A stretch of 64,000 bases of DNA. Source: Microbotryum silenes-acaulis (Eukaryota > Basidiomycota > Microbotryomycetes > Microbotryales > Microbotryaceae). Positions 35,570-46,044 of this stretch are shown here, piece after piece. The notes beneath the pieces were generated by a model. That model had not been told where the DNA came from. It was given only the letters and a program-made list of their open reading frames with translations, and did not search any database. The first letter of the stretch is position 1. Each line of letters begins with the position of its first letter. Made by a program: the position numbers and the translations under genes. Location: contig QPFY01000018.1 of the NCBI GenBank assembly GCA_003665825.1, positions 496,001 through 560,000 of the forward strand, given 5' to 3'.

Positions 35570-38500
35570 TTGAAGATTGCAATCGATATGAGTCCCATGG
35601 ACAACGAAGATTTACGCGCAAGAGACGCCCAGACGTCTGATACCGGTGATAAGGGAAAGCAGCCTATCATTGAAGTTGTTGACAAGAGTCAGCAAAGAGA
35701 GCAGCCAGACACGATGTCCAAAGCACTCACGATGGACCAAATTCTCGCACGCATGAGCGAACGCGAAACCAAGGTCGAAAGCATCATGGCGGACCACACC
35801 GCCAGGATGGACAAGTGGAGCCAAAAAGTTGGCCCTAGCAAAGAACGAGACGATGATGAACGTGTCAAGCGTCTCGCCGATCAGAAATTGATTGACCTGA
35901 TTCCGTTCCTTAAAGACAATCACCCAGACGCGTACTACGCGTTCCTGAACCGCAGCAAAGACGAGAGTGAGGAAGACACCTCCATTCTCGAAACTCCCAC
36001 GAAGGCGGTAAAGCAGATCGTGGAAATGATCGAGCATCCGGCTGTCCTCGCCGGAATCTCGAATATCGCTGGAGAAATTCCAACGGACTCAGCTTGGCGA
36101 CGCCAAAGCTACAACACGCGCGAAACCCGAGGGGAGAAATCGCACCTAGATACGATCCTCGAGGCGGCCCGAGCTAACAATCCTAGCCCTGAGGATCCTG
36201 ACGATGACGGCTCCGATGACGGATCCGAGAAATCGAACGGAAGCAACAGGCGCGGACCACCGATGAGGCCTCCCCGCGCTCTGTTCGACAGTGCGATGGC
36301 CCAGATTGGGGTCGCCAAAGCTCCCTCTGGACGAAAGCTTCCCAACGTGCCTACACCTGCGAAATATTCAGGCACTACCGATCAGCCCGAGCATCTGCGG
36401 GCTTGGAGGTATGCGGTACAGGCTTACCTTTTGGGTAACGCACTCAACCCCGATTCGTGCCTCGCATTCACGCACATCCTGAACCTCACGGAGAAGCGTG
36501 CAAACGATTTCATGGCCAAACGCATCGTGCCTGAAGTCATGCGCGAATTCGACGTGAAGGCAGGGGGAACCAATCCCTCTCCAATCACGTTCGACGAGCT
36601 CATCGAAACCTTCGAGAAGAAGTTCGTTGATCCTGAGTACAAACGCCGTGCAATCAGTGAACTCGAAAGTCTCCGACAACGAGACAATCGAGGAAACTAC
36701 GTACGAGTCCGAGATATCGCCGATAAAATTGAAGACTTGTGCGAAAGCACCAACGAACAAAGTGAATGGCAGATGAAGCGCTACTTCATCGATGCCGTCG
36801 ACTACAAGATCGCCGCAGCGATCAACCGAGTCATGACCTGGGAACGCGATAGCGTCCTCCTCGACCATCTCGTCACCGTTGCCGCGCGCGAGGAGCAATC
36901 CTTGTTGGCGGAACGAGGTGCTCGCGAGGCATTCCAGCAAGGAAAGAAGTTCAGCAACTACACTGCTTTAATTGCGAAGCCTGCGAAGTACAGTGCGAGC
37001 AACGAACAGCCTAACCGCAAGTATCAGCAACAATGGCGCTCGCAGAGCAAAGGCGAACACGCACCTCGAGAGGGCCAAAAACAGGGGCAGAGCACAGAGC
37101 AAAGCCGTCGCGACGCCAACGGCCAGCCCACCGGCAACACCCGCAACGGCACGAGAGACATGAGCAAGGTCACCTCCCACAATTGCAAGAAGACTGGCCA
37201 CTACGCCCGTAATTGCCGAAGCCGCGTCGAATCGAAGATGATGGCGATGGAAGACAGTAACACCGAGATCAAGGTTCTTGCTTCCAGCACAGCCATGAAT
37301 GACGATGACGCGCAACCTGCGAACGAAGCGCCGATCGCACCCTTCACAAAGTACGTCAGCGTGCCTATTAAGCTCGAAGACCAACCAGGGTTTAACGCCA
37401 CGATTGACACAGGGGCCTCACATACATTCATCCATCCTTCGCTCCCTAAGCGATTGGGAGTGAAGATGGTGCGGTACCCAATGCCCCGTAACTTGAAGCT
37501 CGGCACCAAAGGATCAAGATCCAAGATCATCGGATTTTGCTATCTAAAATGGACCATCGCCAGTCTCATGACACGTCAGCGTTTCGAGATTGCCAACATC
37601 GATGACGACGTACTTGTAGGACGAGATTTCCTTCGCAAACACGATACGGTGGTGGAATTGAATCCTGACAGAATCATTATCCGAAATACGACGGGCCGAT
37701 CGCTCCGCCACAACAAAGCGGAAGCGGCGGTGCCCGAACATCTTCAGCCTCTGGAGGCAATGCCGTTGAACGTGAAGCCTGTGGCTGAAGAACTCCCTAT
37801 CGGACGTGAGAAATTTGATCCCAAATACGTTCCTACCCAAGCCGAGATTGACTCCTTCCAAACGTACCTTTTTGCGGAGTATAGCGATGTCTTCGTCGAC
37901 GATAAGGCACCACTAAACTTGCCACCGTTGCGCGACGTCCAGCACACGATCCCCTTCATCAACGCCGAACGCGCAGACAAGAAACAGCGCATCTCGTACA
38001 GGTTCCCTGACGAGTGCATGCCTGCTTTTGACCGTTGCTACAAGAAACATGTCGAGGCGGGCATTTGGGTGCCATGCGCCGCCGAGCGGGCCGACCCGAT
38101 GATCCCGAACTTGAAAAAGGACGGTGAATTTCGCGCGCTCGTCGACTTGCGCAAACGAAACCTGAACACCGTTCAACAGGACATGCCGATGCAGGATGCA
38201 GATCGCATGATCAACGAAGTTGCGAACGCAGAATTCGCATCAACCTTCGATTTAAAGGGAGCGTTCCAATAGATCCGTATCGATCCCGATGACGAAGACA
38301 AGACTCCCTTCATGACGCCCTACGGTGCCTGCTACACGCGGGTGGCCCAGCAGGGCGACCGCAACTCGACAGTTTCGCTAGCACGGCTGATCGAGCACGT
38401 CTTCCGCGACCAGCTCGGGCGAACCATGTACGCCTACGCGGACGACACCAAGATTGTCTCACCTTCCTGGGGACAGCACATTCGTGACACGATCGGAATT

Positions 38501-41500
38501 GCCGAGACTGCACGAAAGCACGACCTTCGCTTTTCGAAAGAAAAGTCATTGATTGCACCAGAAGCACGTGATACACTGGGTAGAAAAATCCGCAAAGGTG
38601 TAATCAGCATTGAGTCGGACAAGCGTAGTGCGATTCTCGCATTACCAGTGCCTACTAACAAGAAGGAACTGCAAAGCTTCCTAGGAATGGTCGAATACAA
38701 CGCCCGTTTCATTCCCATGCTTGTAGATGACACGGCTCCGTTGGCAACCTTGACGGGCAACGTGCCTTGGCGATGGGGAGGAGCTTGTAACGCTGCTTTC
38801 GAAGCGATAAAGCAGAAGCTTGCTCAGGAAGTCGAGCTAGCAACGATCGACGCGCAGAAGTTAGCGCCGTACAGTAGCTCGCCAGTCCACCTCACGCAAC
38901 CTCCGCACCAAAATGATGTACCAAAAAACACTGTTGACGGAAAGTACCTGTTCCTACAGACCGATGCATCTGTTGAAGGTGTTGAATCAGCACTCCTAAT
39001 TGGAGAAAACTGGTGGAATGCCAAGCCAGTAGGCTTCCACTCACGGAAATTCAGCCCAGCTGAATTCAACTATTCGACGCCTGACCAAGAACTACAAGCG
39101 TTCTACGAGGCGTTCCGACACTTCGAACCCCGAATCTTAGGGCGAAAAGTGATCGTCCTCACGGACAACTCAACGCTCGCTTCACTCCTCACAAAGAACG
39201 CCAACCTGCTGACAAGAAAGCAGGTCAGGATCCTTGTTGAACTAGCTCGTTTCAATTTTGAAATAAAGTTCATCAAAGGCACTTACAACGTCCTCGCAGA
39301 CTATTTGCCACGCTTCCCAGCGGAAAATGGTCCTGCGCCCGTCTTCGAGACAACCGACGACGAGTTCGGCGAAGTGATGGTTGAATCACGCCAGATGGAA
39401 ATGCGCCCACAGCGAGCCCGCCAGCAGACAGAGCGCTATGCACCGCCTCGAGTCGAAAAGAAGACAAGGCAAAGGGGTGCAGAGCAGAACCATGCGAAGC
39501 CCGCCGCCGATGTGGCCGCACAGCCGAAACCCAACGCCGCCAGGAACAGGTTTGACAAGGTCGCGCGAATGCGCGAAGCCGAAGCCGAGGCTTAGGCCGT
39601 GCCTGATTCACAAGACGCCACGCTTGACGTCGAGCACCAAACGCGCTTGCTCGAGAGCATCGCGAATTCTTATGCCTCAGATCCACTCTTCAAAAGAATC
39701 GTGGTAGCCCCTAAGCAGTTTCTCAATTTCGAAATGGAAAACAAACTGCTGTACCTGAACGACAAAGGAAGAATGCGCCTTTGTGTACCCAGTGGAAAAA
39801 TACAAAAGCGGAGCATCCGAGAACTCGTCCTCCAGCACGGGCACACCGTGCTTGGACACGCCGGGGCGTACCGCCTCATCGGGTGGCTTCAAGACAAGTT
39901 CTATTGGCCCGGAATGGCAATGGAAGCAAAGAAATTTGGAATGACTTGTCCATCATGCCAAGCATGCAAACCACCGCACACCACCCCTATGGGGCTACTG
40001 CACTCCCTTCCGGTACCTGATCACCCATGTGACAACATTCACTTGGATTTTCAGGGCCCGTTCCCCACGGCCCGAGACATCAACGGCGCCAACGTGGACT
40101 ATCTCCTCAACGCAATTGACCGCCTCACCGGCGAAGTCATCATGATCCCGTGCAACCTCACAGCACTAACCGCGGAAAAAACAGCGAAATTATTCATTGC
40201 CTTTGTGTATCCTCGATGGGGAATCCCAAAGGAGATCACAATGGACAATGATAAAGTTTTCCGCGCAGCTTTTTGGCAAAACCTGTGGCAACTTCTAGGA
40301 ACAACATTGTCCTTTTCCACTTCGTATCACCCTCAGACAAACGGAAAGATTGAGCGTGTTCATCGCGACATGAATACAGCGATGCGACAGCTCGTCACTG
40401 AGGAACAGACGAACTGGCCCCAGGCGGTGCCTTTTGTGGAATTCGCGATCAATTCGGGCCGCAGTTCGGCATCCGGCTTCTCGCCATTTGACCTTTCTCG
40501 ATTCCGAGCGCCGCAGGCGATGCCCTCCAACCTTGTGTACAAAGGAAACACAAAGAACCTGTCATCCTTTGTCCAAGACACAAACATTCGAGTACAACAT
40601 GGTCGCAATGTAATTGCCAAAACAAAGGTGTACCAGACAATCACAGCAAACAAAAAGCGAAGGGCTGAACTTGGGGCCGAAGGCACAAGCGAAACCAAAG
40701 ACAAAGATGCATCACCCAAAGGGAAATACTTCTGGGTTTCAACAAAGAACTTGACAACTGCTCCATTCAGAGCGAGAAAGTGGTGCCCTCTGTTCATGGG
40801 GCCCTATAAATGCCTGGATTACAGCTCAAACTCTTCCACTTACGTTCTCGACATCCCGGCTCGCTTGAGCTCCCGCCGTATCTCCCCACGCTTCCACGCA
40901 TCACAACTACAACCACACCGTGAGTCGGACGAAGACCTCTGGCCCCTGCGGATTGTTAACGCAGTGCCCATCTTCCCGATCGACAGCCTGGAAATGGCGA
41001 TCACTAAAGTTCTTGCACACGTGACCGTGATCGGTGGCGCGGCACCAATCCACAAATTTTTTGTGGAGGATTCGACCACAAAGTCAAAATGGTTCATCGA
41101 CCAAACGCACGATGACTTTAACGAAGACTTGCCAGCTGTCCAAGCGTATCTCAAAAAACGCAAAGTCAACAAAGTCTGCAACCTCCCTGTGGTGAGTGAA
41201 CTGCCTACATACAGCGCAAAGAAATTTAGGCACGAACTCAAAGCCATGCGCGCACACTACCCCGCAGGTCAAGGCACGCAGCGCTTCTCAACGAAAAGCA
41301 CAGAAGATGCGCCGAGAACTTCGCGAGCACACCGCCATGAAGAGCACTCGCGAGAAGCTTGGACACCTAGCGGAACTTGCAGAATACAAAGCCTCGACTC
41401 TCCGAACGACCGGGGAACTCATCGACTTTACCGGCCTCGCCAACCATACTGGCCTGGGCCAGCTCCTGCACAGCGGCAAACGAGAGACCCGCCTAATCGG

Positions 41501-41615
41501 TGGTCACCACGTCGTTAAACAGTTCAAGTCTGTTTGGACCGATGACCAATCTGAAAGCGGAGCGACGGATGCATTTGACCACATAACCGTTGACCCTTCT
41601 ATTCCCCGCATGTAG
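35570..41615 (+). pseudogene. Ty3 gag-pol polyprotein with two TAG stops and a frameshift
   Basis: One frame runs from ATG 35570 through gag, a CCHC-like knuckle (residues 536-549; the first Cys is Ser, SHNCKKTGHYARNC), aspartic protease (DTGAS, Asp613), RT (ALVDLRKRNLN; YADD at 38435-38446), RNase H (QTDASVEG; LTDNSTLASLL) and integrase. The HHCC zinc site is at 39.84-39.97 kb; the DDE residues lie in HLDFQGP, TMDNDKVF and NGKIERVHRD. It is cut by TAG at 38270-38272, inside RT right after KGAFQ, and TAG at 39593-39595 between RNase H and integrase. Near 41285-41300 coding capacity moves to another frame, which continues to a stop at 41613-41615. As written it cannot give full-length RT or integrase without readthrough. 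Confidence 0.9.
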
Positions 41616-41644
41616 TGCAGTACTACTTGCACAGTGGGGGAGGA

Positions 41645-42047
41645 TGTAAGGTTCGGCAGCCACTCGGTAGGTCCAAGCTCAAACCTCGGACCGACGGACC
41701 GACTTGCCTGACCTCCCGTTCATTTTCCATGCCTTTGACTGACAACCATTGTGCATCCCTTTGTCATCCTTCCCTATTATTATCCCATCTATCTCTATTG
41801 TTCTGTCTCCATTGTCCTAGTTCACCACATTGTCTGCTTGCCTCCCTTTCTCAGTTCAGAATCCTTAAATAGCGATCCGTAGTTCTCATCCCTCTCTTCC
41901 TTCTTTCTCATCCTTTTCTGGGCCCCCACTCTCTTCTCTTGACAATCGACTGGTTTTGGGACTGTCTATTCGTCAAGCACTCTGAGAGCACTACCGAGGA
42001 ACCCGCTTTTGCTTACGCTTACCGCTGAGTAATCTGGGCTCCTTACA
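41645..42047 (+). repeat. 3' LTR of the Ty3 element
   Basis: 403 bp, same termini as the 5' LTR, preceded by the purine tract gtgggggagga and followed by the target duplication CAGCG. Confidence 0.95.
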
Positions 42048-42052
42048 CAGCG

Positions 42053-42660
42053 CGCTACTAGCAGCTCGCTCACGTTGCCGAGGTCTCTGCTGCCCTTCTG
42101 CTCTCCGTGAAGATTGTTGTACAGGGGACGGGACGTGAAAGTTGGCAGATGACATTTCGGCAGTGGCAGGAACTGGATGATTGAAGGAACCACGCTACGA
42201 TGTGGTAGGCACGCAAAACAGGTTGTCTCAGTCAGCTTCGGGAAGCAAAGAGTCATGTGGTCTGCTTTGATTCAAAATGGAACCTCGGCGAACGTAACGT
42301 AGGCAGTACATGCTGTTAACCGCTGGGACGCTGGAACCCCTGGCACGATGACTACTTCCGAGACAAAACGCGAGCTGAGAGTCAGTGGCTGTGTCGTGTG
42401 ACTGGGCGGATGTGCCGGATCATGGAACCTCGGCGAACATAGGCGAAACGGCCTGTGGCTGACCGGTGGCACTGTGACCGATTCTGAAACAGCGCTAGCT
42501 AGCTGGGACGCGCTGGACCGAGAGCCCGCTGCAGAACCGCAACTGTAACGACGTAACGACGTCACGCCACATGGATTGTCTCTTGGTTTGTCTCCGGTTC
42601 TTTGTCTCCCATGTGTCTCCCGAGACGATATTATGTAGATAGTTATGTAGATAGTTAGAT
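42053..42660 (-). mobile_element. Helitron fragment, copy 3, 5' region and ORF start
   Basis: The minus strand matches the 5' flank of the other two Helitron copies. Shared blocks are gtggcgtgacgtc, ctcggtccagcgcgtccca, ttcgcctacgttcgccgagg and catccagttcctgccactgc. The start of the Helitron ORF follows at about 42150 (MSSANFHVPSPVQQSSRRAE). It breaks at the Ty3 target site. Part of the 5' flank (about 42280-42450) carries a second copy of the aatggaacctcggcgaac segment. TCTACATAA near 42640-42656 may be the 5' terminus. Confidence 0.8.
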
Positions 42661-43251
42661 AGTTAGAAAGAGTAAGGTATGCGCCTGTGATGGGCATAAT
42701 TACAATATGTCGTTCCTTAACTGCTAGACTAAAATCAAGTCGTGACTAGAACTCGATAATTCTAACTACTCAGAGGGTACTCATAGGGCTGTTCTGTAAG
42801 ACAGTCATCCCCATATACCTCTCGCCACTAGTGTATGTAGGCTCACGTTACCGGAAGGCGAGGTAGGTGCGTGTGAAAGACATCAAACGCGCACCCGAGT
42901 CCCGAGAGCGCGGAGCACCTGCTTAAATTCCAGGGGCTAGAAGCGAAGCGGTTCGTTCACCGCTCCCCCCTGAGTGCACTGCGCTATGTTCTTTCGGGCG
43001 CGAGCTCGACCCCGAGCAAGACCACCGAAACGAGAAGAAGAAAGTCAGTGCTGAGACGTTCGTCAGCCAAGCCCCGAGACAGGAGACCCAAGACCGCTCG
43101 AAAGTGGTTACTACCTCTTTATTAAAAAAAAGTCGTCGCGAGGTTTCCTCTCTCCCTCTATTCCGTCTCATCCGTGAACCCTTCGCTCCGGTCACTCCTT
43201 CGTGCCCGAGTCGTTCTGCCCTCCACTTCCGCTCAACAAGACTCTCTTAAC
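42661..43251. other. Spacer between Helitron copy 3 and the secreted-protein gene
   Basis: No gene seen. It contains the presumed promoter of the secreted-protein gene; a T-rich stretch and CT-rich leader (about 43140-43245) lie before its ATG. Confidence 0.35.
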
Positions 43252-43953
43252 ATGCATTTCTCCAGATCCTCCCTCTCACTTGGCATCAGCTTCATCGCCC
43301 TCACAAACCACTTCGTCGCTGGCGTCGTCGTTGCGCCGCCAGTCTCGTGCGCGAAAGGCAGGTAAGCACCAAGTGCAACGACTTACCCTGCCCGTCCTCA
43401 ACAAACCTGAATCGCTAATCTCAATCTTTCACGCTTCACAAACTTATACCACTTTGGGCCGATACATATTAAACCAGATGGAAGAAGTTGGCCATCACAC
43501 TCGAATGCTCCGCAAATTCAAAAGAGTGCCGCGACAATATATGGTCAGTCGTTGCTTCGAGAAACTGATGGATCCCACTTGGCGTGGGAAGACTGACTTG
43601 CACAATTGCCCGAGCCTTTGCTATTAGCAACCAAAATCACGACTGCGCAATGAATTGCAAGCACACGTGGGGACCCGTAAAGAGCTCACAAGCCGTGACG
43701 GCGTGTCTTGATTTGTGGACGTCTCCGAATTGTCAGGATCCAAAGTAAGTCCACAGTCTACCGGCCCAACCCGTAACACGTGTGACATCTGCCCTTCGAG
43801 CCATGTGTCAGGAGGCCCCCCTATCTCGAAGAAGGGCTTTGCTGACTCTGGTTTGCATCATCGGATGGGGCCGAGGATAGAATCTGCTACACAGTTGACA
43901 AGTGCAAAAAGTTGTACGGTGGTTGCTCGGCGAAAGAGGGATGTGAATTTTAG
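43252..43953 (+). CDS. Small secreted cysteine-rich protein (12 Cys), candidate effector
   Basis: Four exons, 43252-43361, 43478-43543, 43628-43744 and 43881-43953, join in phase to 121 aa. Donors are GTAAGC, GTCAGT and GTAAGT; acceptors are CCAG, TTAG and ATAG. The N-terminus MHFSRSSLSLGISFIALTNH with FVAGVVVA is a typical signal peptide, probably cut near residues 24-28. The mature part of about 95 aa has 12 cysteines, at 33, 47, 54, 59, 65, 69, 85, 94, 100, 106, 113 and 119, an even number consistent with disulfides. Adding introns 2 and 3 raises the Cys count each time (CRDNIC; KICYTVDKC), which is unlikely by chance. No homologue is known to me. It sits between two head-to-head Helitron relics. 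Role in host interaction is inference only. Confidence 0.7.
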
Positions 43954-44597
43954 AAGCGCAAGTCGGGTCTTGTCTTCGTTTCCCCAAGCGGATCGGCCTT
44001 TTTCCGAACTTGCGACGAAAGAAATTAGACTCCTCGGCGCCGCAGGGGTTCTCTCGATGAGCGGAGGCTTGGGTGCATCAGGAGTGTGGGATTTTTTCCT
44101 GACAGCCACGTGTTGCAATTGATCGTGCTCGTTTAGAGCCATCGAATCCATTTGGAGATACGTTATGGCCACTACAGCGGATCTGAGAATCCTGTGACTG
44201 TGAGGCCCGAGCGGCCTCGCACGCACATGACCAAGGACTGAATCTGGCCGAACCCGACTGACCGAATCTACTGTCTACATACATAATTCTCGCGAGTCAA
44301 AGAACGGGAGACAAACCAACAGACGAACCATGTGGCGTGACGTCATAACAGTTTCGGTACTGCAACAGCTCTCGGTCCAGCGCGTCCCAGGTAGCTCAAG
44401 CGCTGTTTCAGAATGAGTCGGCCAGCCACAGTGCACAGGCCGTTTCGCCTACGTTCGCCGAGGTTCCATTTTGAATCAAAGCAGACCACATGACTCTTTG
44501 CTTCCCGAAGCTGATTGAGACAACCTGTTTTGCGTGTCTACCATCACATCGTAGCGTGGTTTCTTCAATCATCCAGTTCCTGCCACTGCCGAAATCT

Positions 44598-45632
44598 ATG
44601 TCATCTGCAAACTTTCAGCTCCCGTCTCCTGTACAACAATCTTCACGGAGAGCAGAGGCGCAGCAGAGACGTCGGCAACGTGAGCGAGCTGAGCGCGCCG
44701 CCCGTGAGGCTGCTCGCGTTCCTCCTCCGCACAACCCGACTCTCGCTCTAATCGCACAGACGCCGTTACGCCGCCGCCAATCGATCAACACGACGTCGCG
44801 CAAAATGGATCGTCAAGATCTGCACAGGCAGCAGGCAGTCTCAATGTCGCACGGCAAGTGCGAAGTGCGACGGGCCCGCAGTCCTTCACCTCCGGGCTTG
44901 AGATTCGTTCGTCCACGCTTTGAAGCAGTTCCAGACCTCTCTCGCGACGCGGGTTCAAGTACAGACGCAACTGCGACTTCAGCCACAACTGTCGTCGATC
45001 GACGATCCACGGGGCAGCGTCAACGACACCCACGCGCAAGAGAGCGATCGAGCCAGACCGTCCCAACTGCGCTGCTACCGTTGCCAGAAGGGCCTTTTCC
45101 CCGGCACGATCTTGGATCAATGACGTTGCAATGTCCGATCTGCTCGTGCTTCTGACTGGCGATGGCCCAAGTTAATACACGTCGATTCGTTCAACCTGCT
45201 AGATTGAGTACAGCGGACTAACGGCCTTGCTGACTATCCGTGAAACAGTTGAGAAGATCTTCCGGGAGCGCATTCTTGCATTCAATGAAAACCATGCTAT
45301 GGCATCATTCGGCACGAGCAAAGGCCATGGCATCATCAGCGGCTCCGGGCCACCATCGTTCTACTCGAGCGGAATGGTATTTCACCGTATCGGCACCCTA
45401 GCACCAGCCCCAGCGAACGACCCAGTCTTTGCCCAGATTCTATTCCTGGCTCCGACGGAACGCATTGAAGCCCGACGAAGATTCAATGGACCGCCTGAAG
45501 AAGTACAACGTCTGGACTCAGCGTATCAATAGATTGTTCCTCTACTCGACGGCATGCTACGACATCACAACAGGCGCGTCAAACTGTTCTTGACAGCACA
45601 AGAGTTCATGGACAGTGATGCGTCTCATACAG
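44598..45632 (+). pseudogene. Helitron ORF N-terminal part (helitron-like N domain)
   Basis: From ATG 44598 the frame reads MSSANFQLPSPVQQSSRRAE, then a basic Arg/Ala-rich stretch. A zinc-ribbon-like piece CYRCQKGLFPGTIL (about 45071-45112) and the conserved block upstream of the Rep domain follow. That block includes IRETVEKIFRERILAFNENH, SGPPSFYSSGMVFHRIGTL and PVFAQILFL (45230-45470), and after an in-frame TAG at 45530-45532, LLDGMLRHHNRRVKLFLTAQ. Frame changes between blocks may be introns or lesions. It ends at the Plavaka insertion. Confidence 0.75.
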
Positions 45633-46044
45633 CAGCAAAATGGCCACGCGCGCGAACCCGCTTAAGGATTCGCCCGAGATTACGCGCGCTTAACAGCGCT
45701 TAACGGTGCATAAGATGTGCATAAGGACGCATACGCGCGCGGCTGAATTGGGCGAACCTCATAATCCGCGCATAGCCAGCGCTGCGATGACTCGCCCTGC
45801 TTAAGGATCGCTTAACGCGCGCTTAACGTTTGACCTCGCTTACACTTCGCATACGTAACTGCGAAGCCTGTACTTGCACACGAGCGGGCGGATTGCTTTC
45901 TTGACCCCAACAAGTTTCTGTGCTAAAATCCCATCAAAAGGCGCTTCACTTGATTTTATTCAACGAGGCTAAGGAGCATATATTCAGGAAGTAGTTGGTC
46001 CATATAACACCGTAATTTCTACAAAAATAACTTTCCAGCAAAAT

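Larger units (their letters stand above)
34889..42047 (+). mobile_element. Ty3-type LTR retrotransposon, structurally complete, coding-defective
   Basis: The element is 7,159 bp with 403-bp LTRs beginning TGTAAGG and ending CCTTACA. A 5-bp target duplication CAGCG flanks it (34884-34888 and 42048-42052). A purine tract GTGGGGGAGGA sits directly before the 3' LTR. Internal order is gag-PR-RT-RNaseH-IN in one frame, which defines the Ty3 group. The LTRs differ at only two visible positions, so insertion is young. It landed in opposite orientation inside an older Helitron reading frame. Confidence 0.95.

Noticed and set aside
38312..38314. Independent start for a separate RT protein after the first TAG
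   Set aside because: The RT core is split by the TAG, with conserved residues on both sides in the same frame, so a separate functional protein from here would lack half of the palm.
44598..45155. Basic Arg/Ala-rich ORF start downstream of a repeated flank looked like a retrotransposon gag after an LTR
   Set aside because: The downstream conserved block (GPPSFYSSGMVFHRIGTL and following) is the N-terminal part of Helitron proteins, and the flank ends TCTACT rather than TG...CA, so it is a Helitron 5' region.
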